From NCBI RefSeq assembly GCF_040712315.1, contig NC_134017.1:81225987-81289986 (forward strand): 64,000 nt of DNA, written 5' to 3'. The stretch is from Castanea sativa. Taxonomy: Eukaryota > Streptophyta > Magnoliopsida > Fagales > Fagaceae. A program made the translations under genes and the position numbers. Below, one piece after another: positions 38,401 through 51,802 of the stretch; position 1 is the first letter of the stretch, and every line of letters begins with the position of its first letter. The notes under the pieces are model-generated. The model was not told the DNA's origin. It ran no database searches and saw only the letters and a list, made by a program, of their open reading frames with translations.

Positions 38401-41400
38401 CCTAAATACATGTTATTTTTGTCACAAGGGGCCAACAACCAAAGCAAAACATCATTTAAAACAAAGCCCAATAAAAAAGATTTGATAAAAATTAAGTTTT
38501 TCAATTTCCATTTGAGAAAATCCCAACTATGTACATAAAACCCCTAAAAACATAATCTAAGGATCAAAATCAATGAAAAGAGTTAAAGATTACCTTAGAG
38601 ATGTTTATGGAATGTAAAACACTTGAATTTAGTTGGGTTTTGATGTTGGAGCATCAAAATAGGGGTTTGGGAGAAGACGAGAGAAGTTTAAAACAAATGT
38701 CCCACAAATTGCCCTTTAAAAAACTGATCTGAGAATTTTCGCGGGAAGCTGACTCGCGAAAGTACTCGCGGGTAAGCCTTACTCATGAGATACTCGCGAA
38801 ACTCTCTGTCCAAGGTTGAAAAACTTGAGAATTGGACCATTTAACTCCCAGTTGACCTTATACATGAAAAAAAGGTCACAAAAACATCCAGAAAACATGT
38901 TTTTCAAACAAAAACAACTTGAAAAACTTTGAAAAACATGAGTGATACAAATTATTTCCAAAAGCAAACAAAAAGAACAAAAATCTTTTTGGTTTGATCC
39001 ACATAAGGTTGAGCACACACACATCACATTTGAGCATGTACAATCATATAAATGAAATAAGCATTCATTGAACAAAGTCTTATGTGTTGTGCGTGAGTAT
39101 CAAATGTGAAAGAGTCCTTAATCTAGAGTGAAGCTTCAATGATCAATTCAATTATGTCATACACAACTAGTACTAAGTCAAGTGGACTATCTCAATTATA
39201 GAAATGAACATATATGATTTCCCACAAGAATGAGTACATAACTTTGAAGCTTTTCATTTGGCTTCATTACAAAACATAACATATAATCATTTTTGAACAA
39301 AGTACATCTCATTTTGAGATCGATGCCTAAACTTTTGATATTTCAACTTTGTAAGTGAGTAAGCCTTTGGCTTTTTAAGGAACCATACATTTCAATACAA
39401 GTCGCTTTCCCTTTTTTCTATTCAAATACTAGTATGTGCGACGGCTTTTACAACTCAATATCTCTTTTTGAGATTTTACATTTGATGAGCGCTTTAAGCA
39501 AAATATAAAAACGTGAGAAAAGATATAGACACAAGTCTATGCATGTATCAAGACCAACAAGACTATTGACTAATCATTAATAACAAGCTTGAAGATCGGT
39601 TTACAATAATCACACATAGATTTCAAGATTTGTCCCACAAAGATAAACGTGCATACAAAACAAACTAAGTTCGTAAATGCACTACGCCATTAGTATGAAT
39701 GTACTAGGCCAAACTCACATGTGATATGTGTTCAAACATATACGATCAAACTTTTTGAATTTTTCACTTTTTATGTGTTTTTGGATTTTTACACACACAA
39801 AAACAAAAGTATAAAATTAAGATCAAATGCAAAACACAACAAACACAATGCATATAAAGAGATGCATGATGCACAAATGCATGACAATGAAGTATCTAAT
39901 GCATGAAAGGTCCTATAAAGATCCAAAGAATTAGATCAAGGACCAAACGAGCATAAGCTTAACCATAGGAACCCTTCCTCATCCAAACGGAATGATTGTT
40001 TGGAATAAGTGTCTCATGAGAAGTAAGATGAGGGTTGGAAGAATGAGAATCGGAGATGCACATAGACAAGGAGGTAAGAACATTAAAAATTTTCTTCAAC
40101 AACTTACCATTTTCCCCCAAATCCAATTTTGCTTGCAAAGTACAACTTCCAAGAAGCTCAAGTTTCTCTTTTCTTTTGATTCTTTTAAGAGCCTGAAACT
40201 TAGAGCAAAGAGGTCTAAGATGGCCAAAAGCACCACAATGGTGACAAACAATGGGTTTAGGTCCACTAGGCTTTTTAGGGAGGGATCTAGTAACATGGTT
40301 TTGTTCTTTCTTCAACTTGGAACATTGAGATCGTATATGACCGATCACACCGTAATGGTGGCAAGTTGGAACAAACTTAGATCCATCCAAAACCTTAGGT
40401 TGAGACCTAAACGGAGGCTTTGGCTTAAGAGCCTTTCTCTCCACTTTTTGGTTTCTTTTGTGTGGAGGAATGTATACCGATTTGTCTTTAGATGTAGAAC
40501 TCACAATAGGCACAAAATTGAGTACCACAACATGATTGCTACAAATATTTTCATCATTTTTAGCAATAGGTTCAGCAATCAAACACTTGGCATGCAACAT
40601 AAGAGATTCATTTTCACATTTTAACTCATCAACAAGTTTGTTAGACAAAACAAGTTTAGCATCCAAGTCCATATTCAAACATTCAAACTCTTTTAGCTTT
40701 TCAAGAGAATTTTCAACAAGCTTCTTATTCTTTTCAACCAATTTATTGGATTCATTGAGCTTAGCAATCAAATCATCATTTTCACAATGAAACTTGCTCA
40801 AATTCTTATGAAACTTCTTAGCTTCTTTCTTCAAGAGTTTGATGTTTGGAATATCAACAACAACCAAAGATTCATGTAACATGGCATCACAATTTTGAGG
40901 ATTAACACTCATAGAGACATTTTCACAAACACATGGTATGTTACAATCAATAAGATCCATAGAAGCATAAAAAACACTATCCATGAAAAAACACACAAAG
41001 AGGTCAAGGATCACACTTAGGTAATGAAACCAATACAAGTGTACCCACTCTAATACCAATTGAAAGCTCAGATTTGTGTTAAAACAAGAGTACGGATAGA
41101 TTGCTTTTACTCTAACTTATCTAAGTGCGAAAACAAGAGTAAATGAAGCGCAAACAACTAATGCTACTCTAGTGCATAAATATGAACAACAAACAATAAA
41201 AGTAAAGCACAAGAGTAAGGGAAGAAGGATGCAAACACAAGATAACATGCCGATATGTTATTGAAGAGGAAACCGAAGCACTCGGTGAAAAACCTCTCCA
41301 CCGCCCTCTAAGCGGTAATCGATTCACTAGAGAATAAAGTTGGAGTACACGAATAACAAAAGACTCTCCAAGCCTAGTCTACCTAATGTACTTGTGCCCT

Positions 41401-44400
41401 CCAAGCTCCTGCTACCAACAGACTTCACGGAGTCATGTCTTCTCTAGCTTTCCGAATCTCGCAATACGCCTGATTGCATCCGCCAAGCCTTCACTAGTTT
41501 CTTTTGGCAAATCCCCAATGCTTCCCAATCTCCAAAACACTCTCTACACTCTGAAAAGGTGTGAGTTGTGTTTGGGTACAAATCTCCTCTCAAGGTATGG
41601 CTATGGGAGAGGAAAGGAGAAGAAGCTACAATAATTTTTCTCTAAGGATGAGTAACTCTCTCTCTAAAAGATGGGTGTGTGTGTTGTTGAAAACCTATTT
41701 AGGGTTTTCCTCTCTGAATGGCCTCCTTACACATTTGTGGGTAATGAGGGTATATATAGTATGAGTGAAGGGTAAGAAAGTCACATTTAAAAAACCTCTA
41801 GGCAGAGAGTTTTGCAGGTGTCTCGCGGGAAGGCCTTACTCGCGAGACACTAGTGAAATCCTCCAGGCTGACACGTCGCTTCAGCTTCCAGCATGTGCTT
41901 CTCACATGGCTCTTTCGCGGGTTAGCTACTAGCGAGATAGTCGCGAAAAACACTGATCTTCAATTTAGCTTGAATCTTCACCAACTTAATACTAAACCCA
42001 ATACAATAAAATCCCACAAAAATACAAGAACAAATTAAAGCAAATACAACACTTTTTGTCATGGAATAAAGCCAACATAAAACATAATTGTAAATCACAA
42101 CTTTACAATAACCTTGCAATCATGTCCAGAACTTGTTGATCAGATTTGTCCATGTACTTACTTTTCTCTCATGAAAATTGCAGTCTTAACCCTGACTTTA
42201 TTTACTAACAGGTGAGACAGATTCCACAGACATTTTCCTCCATATCAGAATACATGAATTCATTTATTTATCCACTTATTGAGGAAACACGTGCTGACTT
42301 GTTATCAAGCGTGTCAACATTGCCTCTAGCACCTAGCCGTGTTATATTGTCATTCATACAAGCTACGGAATATGAACCACCCAAAGACTATTTTTACCAT
42401 GTTATATTTAAAAGTGTGAGTGAATTGGAGAATAATAATGGGGCATATGAGCCTATGGTTGGAGACCTCATTGTCTTGACAGATGTAAGACCAAAATACA
42501 TTGAGGATTTAGACAGACCCAACAGACCCTTTGTTGTTGCTTTAGTTCAAAGGGTGATAGACGACAATATTCTTACAATATTAGCCTCAAAGCCTATCTT
42601 GGCAGAAGAACAAGAAAACAAGAAGAAAAAAACTCTTTATGCTGTTTTCATGATAAACATGACCACAAATATCCGTATATGGAGAGCATTGAACTTTGAG
42701 CTGGAAGGTGAAAACATAGACATCATTGCAAAAGTGCTGCAACCAAACTCTGCTGTAAGAATTTCAATCATTGCTTAATTTAGTGTGCCATATTGATGTT
42801 TTTGGAAACAATTCTCAGAAACTTTTTATTTACTTCTTGTAGGAAGCTAAAATATGTACTACTTTTTCTGAAAGAAGTTGCAGTACTGCCTATGCAGATA
42901 TGAGGTCCATAATTTGCTTTTCTGATTTAAATGACTCCCAGAAAGATGCAGTTCTTAGCTGTTTGGAAACTAGGGAATGCAAGCATCAGAATACTGTTAA
43001 ACTAATATGGGGCCCTCCGGGAACTGGGAAAACCAAAACAGTTGGTGTGCTATTGTTCTCTCTGCTTAGAATGAAATGCAGAACTCTTACATGTGCCCCA
43101 ACGAATACTGCAGTTTTGGAAGTGACAAAGTGCCTTCTAAAGCATGTAACAGAGTCAGTTGAATATGATACCTATGGGCTTGGAGACATAGTTTTATTTG
43201 GAAATAGGGAGCGAATGAAGATTGATGATCGTTATGACCTTCTGGATGTATTTCTTGATAACCGAGTTAGTATACTGTATGAATGCCTTGTTTCATCAAC
43301 TGGTTGGAAAGGTAGTCTATTATCAATGATTAGTTTGCTCAAGGACCCTAAAAGTGAATATCATTTGTATTTGAAAACTAGAAGAGTGGTAGAAAATGAG
43401 GAGGAAGAAAATGATGGTATATCTGAAAATAAAGGGATAAATGTTAATCAGGGGAAGGAGATTGATGATCAATCCTCAAAAGACAAGAAGAGCAAGAAAA
43501 ATTTGAAGAAAGTTATCATTCAAACCTTAAATGAAAACAAAAACAAAAACAAGAAAACACAGAAGGAGATGAGGCCTTTGTGGAAAGGAAAGAAATTAGA
43601 GAACGAGGAAATAGAAAGCGGGGGTAATTCTTCCCAAGATAAGAAAAACGAAGGACAGGGAACTGATGAATGTGACAATCCTTTGACATTTGAGGAGTTT
43701 TTACAGGAGAGATTCAATTGCATTTCAGAGCGTCTGACATGTTGTATTGGAAATTTGTATACACACTTACCTACTTCTTTTATTTCATTAGTGGTGGTAA
43801 AGAAGATCATTAAAGCTCTTGATTTCCTCAAATCTCTTGAAACTTTGTTGTGTGCTGTCAGTGTTACTGACAAAGGGTTATTAGAGAAAGTCTTCAGCGA
43901 GAATGTAGGAACTGGACTTGGTCACTTAAGAGAGTTGAGTATTGTGAGAAATGAGTGCCTTCTTGTACTTACATCTCTTCCTCAAAAATTCCCAGTTCCA
44001 GATTTTGAAGACAAGTATGATATAAAAGAATTCTGCCTGCAATATTCTTGTCTGATTTTCTGCACTGTATCAAGCTCTGCTAAATTGCATGAAGTAATGG
44101 CTGATCTGGAACTGCTGGTTATAGATGAAGCTGCTCAGCTTAAGGAATGTGAATCAACCATTCCTTTACAACTTCCTGGAATCCGCCAAGCTATTCTTGT
44201 TGGGGATGAACGGCAATTGCCTGCAATGGTTAAAAGCAAGGTTCAAAGTTTTATTTTTATGGTTCTCTTGTTTTCCTTGTTTGTCTTTAAAAATTATCAA
44301 TGTAACATCTTTAAAATTTGCTATTACTAGATTTCTGAGCAAGCTGAATTTGGAAGAAGTTTGTTTGAGAGGCTAGTATTGCTAGGACACAAGAAACACC

Positions 44401-46503
44401 TTCTTAATGTCCAGCATAGGATGCATCCATCCATAAGCTTATTTCCAAATAAGATATTCTATGAAAATCAGATTTTAGATGGCCACAATGTCAAAGGAAG
44501 AAGCCACGAGAGGCATTTTCTTCAAGGGAAGATGTACGGCTCCTATTCTTTCATAAATGTACCACATGGAAAAGAGGAATTCAATAAAAGCCATAGTCTG
44601 AAAAATATGGTTGAGGCTGCTGTGGTGTCTGAGATAGTTTCAAGCCTTTTCAAAGGTATGTCTAAAGTAGCAACTAATTCTAGTCTTATTTTTGGCAAAA
44701 TGTTTTGCTAGGAATGTTAGTTATGGTTAGCTTGATCATCAATAAGTTAATGTGTATGATAACTATCATTTTCTTTTGTTTCTCCTTTCACTCCTAAAGA
44801 ATCAGTTCGCACAAAGAAGAAGGTTAGAGTTGGTATCATCTCACCATACAAGGCCCAAGTCCTTGCAATTGGAGAGAAGGTGAAAAAGTACATTGCAGAT
44901 CCTAATGATGACTTCTCCATTTGTGTTCGCTCTGTTGATGGATTCCAGGGTGGTGAGGAGGATGTGATAATTATCTCTACTGTCAGATGTAATCAGAATG
45001 GAATAGTTGGTTTTCTTAAAAATCATCAAAGAACAAATGTGGCACTAACGCGTGCAAGGTAACAAATGATGTATACAGTATAGACTTCACTATGTTGCAG
45101 CTAGAACATTTTTTGAGAATCTGGTGGTTTTGCAATTAATGGGCACAATTTTAATTTGCAGGCATTGCCTTTGGATATTGGGAAATGAAGCTACTTTAAC
45201 TAAAAGGTGCACTATTTGGAAGGAGTTAGTCATTGATGCCAAGAAACGGAGGTGTTTCTACAATGCCAATGAAGACCAGGGCTTGTCTCAGGCTATCACA
45301 GTTGCCTTGGTTGAATGTGGCCAAATGCACATTTTATTCAACATGGATTCTTCCCTGTTCAGGAAAGCAAGATGGAGGGTATGCTGATTCTTACTTGTTT
45401 TTTCCTTTTAATAGTTCTGGTGGTACATCAACAACTTATTTTCTTTACTATTCTATGTCTCTTTAATATTATTATATATAAAAAAAAAGTGTATGGGGAT
45501 GTGGATCCTCTTTTCATGGTCGTGTTGCTCATTAGTTTTAAACATTTTGTTGGACCCTCTATTCATTTCTCAATATAGGTCTCCTTCAGCAATGATTTTT
45601 TGAAATCTATGTCAAGAGTTAAAGATACTGAGACCTGTAAAGAAGTGCTTACTTTATTGAAAAATCTTGCAAATGGTTCGCGTCAATCTCTCAGGAAGAA
45701 AAACCTCTATGACCATCATGGAACTTCTTCCCAATTATTAGAGCAGTACAAGGTCAAAGGTTTGCTGCATCTTGTTTGGACTGTAGACATTCTCAAGGAA
45801 AATTCATACTACATTCAGATTTTGAAGTTTTGGGACATTTTGCCATTAGATGAAATTCCAAAACTAGCAAATCATCTTAATGTCTTATTTGAGAACTATA
45901 CTGTGGAAAAGATGAATCGCTGCAAATACAAACGTAACGATGGGTATGTGTTTTATTTGAATTCATTCTTGTTACTATCCAATTTTCTCCTTGTAAAAAT
46001 TACAAGCAAAAAGGTCAAGTGTTCAATTATACGGTCTTTTGGTTAGATTTTCTTCTTTGAAGCAACATGATGTAACATGCCATATGATTGAAAATTGTTT
46101 AATCCAATTAGTCTCCCCCGGCGCCCCCCCCCCCCCCCCCCCCCCCAATAACAAGAACAGGAGGGGGATGGGGAATTTTTGGTAGAATTTCCTCCGTGGG
46201 AGAACTAGGCAATTCCATTGAGCTACAAGGCTCTTGGCTTAACCAATGGAATCTATAGATTAGACTTTCAATAGTGGTTTAAAATTTCTTATATGTATAT
46301 TGAGAGAGAGAGAATGATTGAAAGGTGTTTAATCCAATTAGAATCCCCCCCCCATAACAAGATAGGAGGGGGATGGGGGATTTTTGGTAGAATTTCCTCC
46401 ATGGGAGAACTAGGCAATTCCATTGAGCTACAAGGCTCTTGGCTTAACCAATGGAATCTATAGATTAGACTTTTAATGGTGGTTTAACATTTCTTATATG
46501 TAT

Positions 46504-46549
<46 letters not shown>

Positions 46550-47515
46550 TTTATTACTATTTAGGTAGGGCATTGTTGCAGAAGACGTGCCTTATGCCTG
46601 CAGGATGTGGAACAGGAAATAAATAAAAAGAAAATATTTATGGCAATATCTCTACTACAAGGATTTCCTTTATGGGGACCTAACATCATTTTTTATTTGC
46701 TACAGGTGTTTAGTTGTTCCAATGCAATGGCCAGCCAACTTAAGTAGTTGTCCTGAAGCTGATTCTTTATTGTCACTATCAGAACTATTAGCATCACTCA
46801 GTTTCAGGGATGAGTCAGAATCATCATCTACAAATTATAGGTGAGTAACATCAGAAATTATCCAACTAATCAATTTTTCTTACTTTAAAATTAGCTTTAA
46901 AGAGATTTAAAAGAGCGTAAGCCAGTTTTATTCAATCTAAATAGTCACTTAGCTTGTCAAATGGGAGTTATCCATGCTGTTGTTGTAAGGTATAAAATTT
47001 AACATCAACAGCATTTTCTGTTTTGCTTTAGGTGACTAGCACTGCTTGCAAAAATTATACTACTGCATATAAGGTGACCGACAAATTCTCATGCTGGTGA
47101 TTGTAGAAATCCTTATAGAGGACTAAAAATTATGCCTAGATACAGATACACTGTTTTCTGTCCTTCAGAGTATTAGATCACGTTCTTCTTTTCATACTAA
47201 ATTTGTTATTATCAATATGGTTCCTGATTTGTGACAGTCTCAGCTCCCACCAGAATCATGATTCTTGCTGAACTTATTTCTCCTCTAGATTAACACACAC
47301 ACGCACACACAAACTTTTTTATTTTTATTTTTCTTTCTTCTTTCTTTTGCAAATGATATTGAAAGTTTCAAGCTGCATAATTTGATCTTGATGTTTCATG
47401 CTTCTCCTTCTCTTTTCCTTACTTTTCCCCCTTAGTACAAGACATGCATGTTAAGTTGAAGGTTTGATTGTCGGACTGATTGTTTTTCCCATCAATAATT
47501 TCCAGAAATAATTAA
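35437..47515 (+). CDS. SEN1/UPF1-like SF1B helicase, copy A3 (nine exons, about 1120 aa; LTR element in intron 1)
   Basis: Exons: 35437-35547, 42212-42754, 42843-44240, 44331-44655, 44800-45058, 45162-45378, 45579-45943, 46706-46840, 47506-47515. Intron 1 is about 6.7 kb instead of about 0.58 kb because a 6.1 kb LTR element inserted in it on the opposite strand. The donor after exon 1 and the acceptor before exon 2 are intact, so splicing is possible but untested. All exons are open. Motifs: [48 protein letters not shown]. Small in-frame indels occur at the start of exon 3 and in the Lys/Asn-rich insert, leaving exon 3 at 1398 bp. The last exon ends with the same early TAA as A2. If intron 1 fails to splice, the remainder would lack the first 37 residues but keep the helicase core. 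Confidence 0.85.
35997..37039 (-). repeat. LTR (3' LTR of the minus-strand element)
   Basis: Starts TGAAAGCTCGGATTTG and ends AACTTTACA on the + strand. It contains several TCGCGA or CTCGCGAG palindromes near 36755-36880. Confidence 0.85.
37170..37560. repeat. short tandem duplications inside the LTR element
   Basis: A 34 bp unit (ACATTAGACCCTCAAGG) is repeated at about 37171 and 37205, and a diverged unit of about 65 bp (TTAAGGATATAA) is repeated around 37440-37555. This matches the repeat-rich zone before the 3' LTR expected of Sireviruses. Confidence 0.7.
39959..41059 (-). CDS. gag-like protein of the LTR element (C-terminal gag part)
   Basis: A 366 aa frame; the true start is probably an internal Met, since the first codons overlap the primer-binding site. 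The middle (about 70-170) is a Lys/Glu/Leu-rich likely coiled coil. Two zinc knuckles follow near 230 and 270: the second is a full CCHC ([14 protein letters not shown]), while the first has Tyr in place of its second Cys ([14 protein letters not shown]). Such gag ends occur in plant Copia/Sirevirus elements. The usual N-terminal gag domain and all of pol are missing, so it would need help from an autonomous relative. Confidence 0.75.
   Translation of the reverse strand: MVLEWVHLYWFHYLSVILDLFVCFFMDSVFYASMDLIDCNIPCVCENVSMSVNPQNCDAMLHESLVVVDIPNIKLLKKEAKKFHKNLSKFHCENDDLIAKLNESNKLVEKNKKLVENSLEKLKEFECLNMDLDAKLVLSNKLVDELKCENESLMLHAKCLIAEPIAKNDENICSNHVVVLNFVPIVSSTSKDKSVYIPPHKRNQKVERKALKPKPPFRSQPKVLDGSKFVPTCHHYGVIGHIRSQCSKLKKEQNHVTRSLPKKPSGPKPIVCHHCGAFGHLRPLCSKFQALKRIKRKEKLELLGSCTLQAKLDLGENGKLLKKIFNVLTSLSMCISDSHSSNPHLTSHETLIPNNHSVWMRKGSYG
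41061..42107 (-). repeat. LTR (5' LTR of the minus-strand element)
   Basis: Starts TGAAAGCTCAGATTTG and ends AACTTTACA on the + strand. Compared with the other LTR it lacks a stretch near the start and has extra sequence around 41375. Confidence 0.85.
46086..46545 (+). repeat. 230 bp local duplication with C23 and (GA)n tracts in A3 intron 7
   Basis: The block starting GATTGAAA at 46086 repeats from 46316. The first copy holds an uninterrupted run of 23 C at 46124-46146, and the second ends in a (GA)n run at about 46507-46544. A1 and A2 have one block. Confidence 0.8.
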
Positions 47516-48590
47516 AAGTACACAATGGGGAGAATTGTTGTTACAAATAGATGGCCAAGAAATTTGCCTAGTTACTAATCGGGTACATTTACCTTCTTAT
47601 TGGGAATAGAATTTGAGTATGCACTTCTGAAGCCATCTTTATTTTTACCTAATTAGAACTAAAACATAGGTTGTATCCATCAGTATCCTGAAATGTTTCT
47701 TACATATTATACATGTTTTATCTATTAATGACACTATTACATACAGAGTTGAAAGGGTTAGATCTAATATATTAATATCATACTATGCATGTCCTATTCA
47801 TTTAGTGTGAGATGCTAAATCAAATGTCTATCCACAAAAGTGTTTTTGTAGAACAAAATCCTCAAAACTGAAATCCATAACATCTTATTAAATTTTATAA
47901 CAAATAATCTATATTGGTACTTGTATTAAAATCCAATGATTTCAAATCCTAGAATACATATGCAACCCCAGAAAATGCTGAAAGTATATGAGCTAGTTCT
48001 TCAGTTGATATTTCACAAATCTGTTTTCTACTTAATATGCATACAATGCAAAAGACTCCCCTCATTGTTGACATTCTATGACTCTCAGATAGTGAAGACC
48101 TATAAAGAATCCGAAAGATAGGTTTCGTAGGAGGAGTTGCTCTACAGAAGAAAGACACACAAAGCTTCTGGGGTGTCTTACTCTTAACGAGGCACGTTCA
48201 CTCTACAGAAGAAAGACACACAAAGCAAATCGACACGGTTTAAGCCTTCAACACCATTAATAAATGTGTCAAATTTGTGCTAACCTATCTAACCTGTAAT
48301 CAACATTAAATGACCTAATTCATATAAATAAATATTATTTTTATCTAACATAAACCTCTTTTCACTTTAACTTTCTTAACTATGTATTGAATGCCTTCTC
48401 AAAAAAAAAAAAAACTATGTATTGAATGGGTTAAATTGGATTGTGTGTTGTGTCAACTTGAGTAATAAACGAGTTGTGTTAAGGTTGAGAGGTTTTGATA
48501 TAATTATTGAAATAGCCTAGGTTAGGGTTAAGTTATGTATTTATTCACGACAAACACAATCTGCTAGCTCAAATTGTTGCCTTTATTTGG
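47516..48590. other. 3' flank of A3, no gene seen
   Basis: Similar to the A1 and A2 3' flanks but with a deletion near 48204 that removes several hundred bases, including the site where unit 2 has its Helitron. Confidence 0.5.
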
Positions 48591-48663
48591 ATGCAACATC
48601 TTTCTCACACCAGGTGGATCCAACACTTATGGGCCCCACCTCCATATGAGAAAGGTGTTGCAT
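48591..48663. repeat. hairpin in the A3 3' flank
   Basis: Same locus as 9351 and 29132, with mismatches in both arms and an intact loop. Confidence 0.7.
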
Positions 48664-51600
48664 ATCACCATTACATAAATAATAGTAAATCCATTTATCA
48701 TAAAACATAAGGTTCTAATATCAGTTCTCCAAAAGCATTTAATTAAGCAACCCTAACATGTAATGAGGTGCTACATAAGAAACATCATTTTACGCAGACT
48801 GGCTTACATACATGAATAAAAAAAAAGTTGGTCCTTACATATTGTTCATGTAGCACGACATTACATGAATTAATTGCAAATCAACGTGTCTCCCCAAACA
48901 CCTTATCCTTTGTCAAGAGGATGAATTAAATTAACTTCTGAAAATTTAGTAGACCTATGCATAATAAACGAACCATGCTTAAAAGTATAAGTGCCAAGGG
49001 TCTACACTAGCATGTTAATCATTGTTATTACGTCAAAATGTACAAAATTAAAGAGACCTATATGGTTTTGATTTAATTTCCAATCAACCTTACTTCATAC
49101 GTTCTAGTCAAAAGACGCGATTCGTGTCGCTTTACATTTTAGATACATTTATTGTATCAAACTCCTTTAAAAAAAATTTAGTTGCAAGTTAGTATAATCT
49201 AATAGGACTTTAAGAATTGCTTTAAACTCTAAGCCCTCCCATGCAAAAGTTAGTTCAAAAGAAGAGAAGGTAAAAAACACAATCAATTTTGACTGGAATA
49301 GGAAATATTTGCGGAGTCATGCTCCTTTTACCATTAGATACTTGGAAAATAGTGAGCATATGCATCCAACAACAATAATAAGGAAAAAAAAAAAAGAATG
49401 TATCCACGAAAACTTAGGAAGCAAGTTGTACTGTAGTGGCCTATTGAGGCTTGCTGGTATTACTCGAGCAATTGAGGTAGAAAGAACATATGAACATATA
49501 CACATAATTTCATACATAATGACATGTATGTAAGTATATTGATGATACATAAGTATACAGATATTAATACAAACACATATTTGTAAGGACACTATTATAC
49601 ATACATATACATGTGTTCTTTGTAAGTTCTTGTTTGTACATGTTTTTAATTAGTATACATTCATGCATTTCCATATGCATACATATGCCAATAAATATTC
49701 GAATACTATCACATGTATAAGTATAAATATCCTCTCTGCATCTCCAACTTTACCATATTCTTTCGAAATGATTCCCTACAGAAGCAAATTAGTGATAAAA
49801 CATATACAATTAGTCCAGTAGTACTTCATTTCAAAATATCTTAAGACTAATTAAGCATAACCATCAATCAGCAGGAATGAGAGGGAACCATAACCAATAA
49901 AGAATTAATAAAGGGGCATGGTCAAGAACAATGTAATATCCTTTCTGTGGACAGTGGATCCTACTTGAACTGCATAACCAATCTTGATAGCTTACTTTTT
50001 TTGCGTTTATTAATGATGAGAAACCTCTTCCAAGGAGGGCCACTCTACCACTATTGTTGAGTAAACCCCGGATAAGATACACGACCCCGCTCTCAAGAAT
50101 TATGTATCAAATAATTTTGAGACTCGAACTAGCTAGAGACCTCAGGAGGAGTAACCATGAATAGCTTACGTTTCATACAATTGCATACAATAATAAGACT
50201 ATATATATAATATCTAAATGCTAAAGAATAATGTTTATTGTTGTTACGCTTATGTTGAGCCACATTAGTGTATCAGTTTAGTACACTTCAATCAATTTCA
50301 ATTGGAAAATCTATTAGCAATTAACTAAATGAATTTATTTAATTATTTTGTCCAAATCTATTAGTACATGAAGTCATATAAGCCTTTTTTAAATTAATAT
50401 TAATTAAACTATATGATCTTATAAATAATGTATCCTATGAATGTTGTCATTTAAATTTTTAATTGTGATTTTGTTTACTAACTAAATTTTTTTACAAAGT
50501 CCATTCACTTCACTTTGGCCCTATTTGGTCCATTCACTTCACTTTGGTCCTATTTGGGCTACGTTGGTCCATTCAATGTACTTCAATCCACTTTGGTCTA
50601 GTTCGGTCCTTGTCAATTCATTTTGGTCCATTTCTATCCATTTCAGTCCATTTTGGACTAATTGGACCATAAATTGATTCTTTGGCCTTTGCCTCCACCG
50701 GCAAGCAAGTTCCTCCGTAAAAATTATATTCTCTCATATCATGCACTACTAGTACTACCAATACCCCATTTTTTAAGTATGCAATATGCAATCAACAAAT
50801 CTTAAATCTAAATCCCTTTAGTCCACCTTGATTGATTATACGAAAACCTAATCTATGATTCAAAAAGTCTTAAATCAATTTTTTAAGTAAATAAGTATTT
50901 TATTAAATAAGACTACTAAACAAAACATAAATGAATCTAAAGAGTTACAAAAGGATATGTAAAGAAGGACAAAGGTTTTGAAAACCAATTAAAAAATGAT
51001 CCAATAGTAAACAATATTATCAATTACGTTCCTAAAATTTCCATTTTTTATAAGTACGACACATACATGCTTGCTTTAATGTCTACATCAAACATAACAG
51101 AACTAAATTCCAAATATTTAAGGAATACTTGTCTATCTAATTCTGCTAACCAAATAAAAGGTTGGTGACCTTTTTTGGTAACACCCATTGAATGGATGAA
51201 AAACAAAGTTCCACAACTCAAACACAACAATGTAGTGTAACAAAAGATGCTCCACTATCTCCCCACTATTGTACACATACATGTACGACACCATCCTACA
51301 AACTTATTTTCTCTCTTAATTAGAAGAGCATTGTTTGTTACATGTGTAATAAGTTTTAGCCTAATTAGAATATCGCAACTGAGGACCCTCTCCCCCATAC
51401 TATCATCCATACAAAGAAAGAGACCATCTCAGTCTTAGTCTCACTCTCTTATTTTCAACATTGTAAGTTTCTCTCTTTGGTGCTTTTTGTTGTTGTTGTT
51501 GTTGTTTTTTATTTTTTTATTTTTATTTTTTATAAAGAAAAGGTTAACTAATTGGGATGTTAATACCATTCTTTTTAATAAATATGATAAAATTTGCAAT

Positions 51601-51746
51601 CCATTGTGTTTACTCCATAATAATTGTCCTTTATAGGTAATGACACCAAGGAAGTCAATATTGTACTGGAGGTCGTTTTGGTTTAGTCATGAGAACGATA
51701 TATTTCAGTACCAATTAATACCGATGTACTGTTTCGGAGTTATTAC

Positions 51747-51802
<56 letters not shown>

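Larger units (their letters stand above)
35997..42107 (-). mobile_element. non-autonomous Sirevirus-like Copia LTR retrotransposon in A3 intron 1
   Basis: Two long terminal repeats with TG...CA ends lie at 35997-37039 and 41061-42107. The element reads on the minus strand: a primer-binding site TGGTATTAGAG, matching the initiator tRNA-Met type, adjoins the right LTR, and a polypurine tract AAATGGGGAGA adjoins the left one. Flanks ATAGT and ATAAC each differ by one base from the ATAGC of the empty site in A1 and B. Inside, a gag-like frame is followed by about 2.9 kb without pol. That stretch has extra polypurine tracts (complements at about 37732, 37765 and 37835), including AAAAAGGGGGAG, a Sirevirus-like trait. 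Both LTRs have diverged by substitutions and indels, so it is not a fresh insertion. Confidence 0.85.

Noticed and set aside
39992..40624. 210-codon + strand frame in the LTR element
   Set aside because: Shadow of the minus-strand gag frame, which has zinc knuckles.
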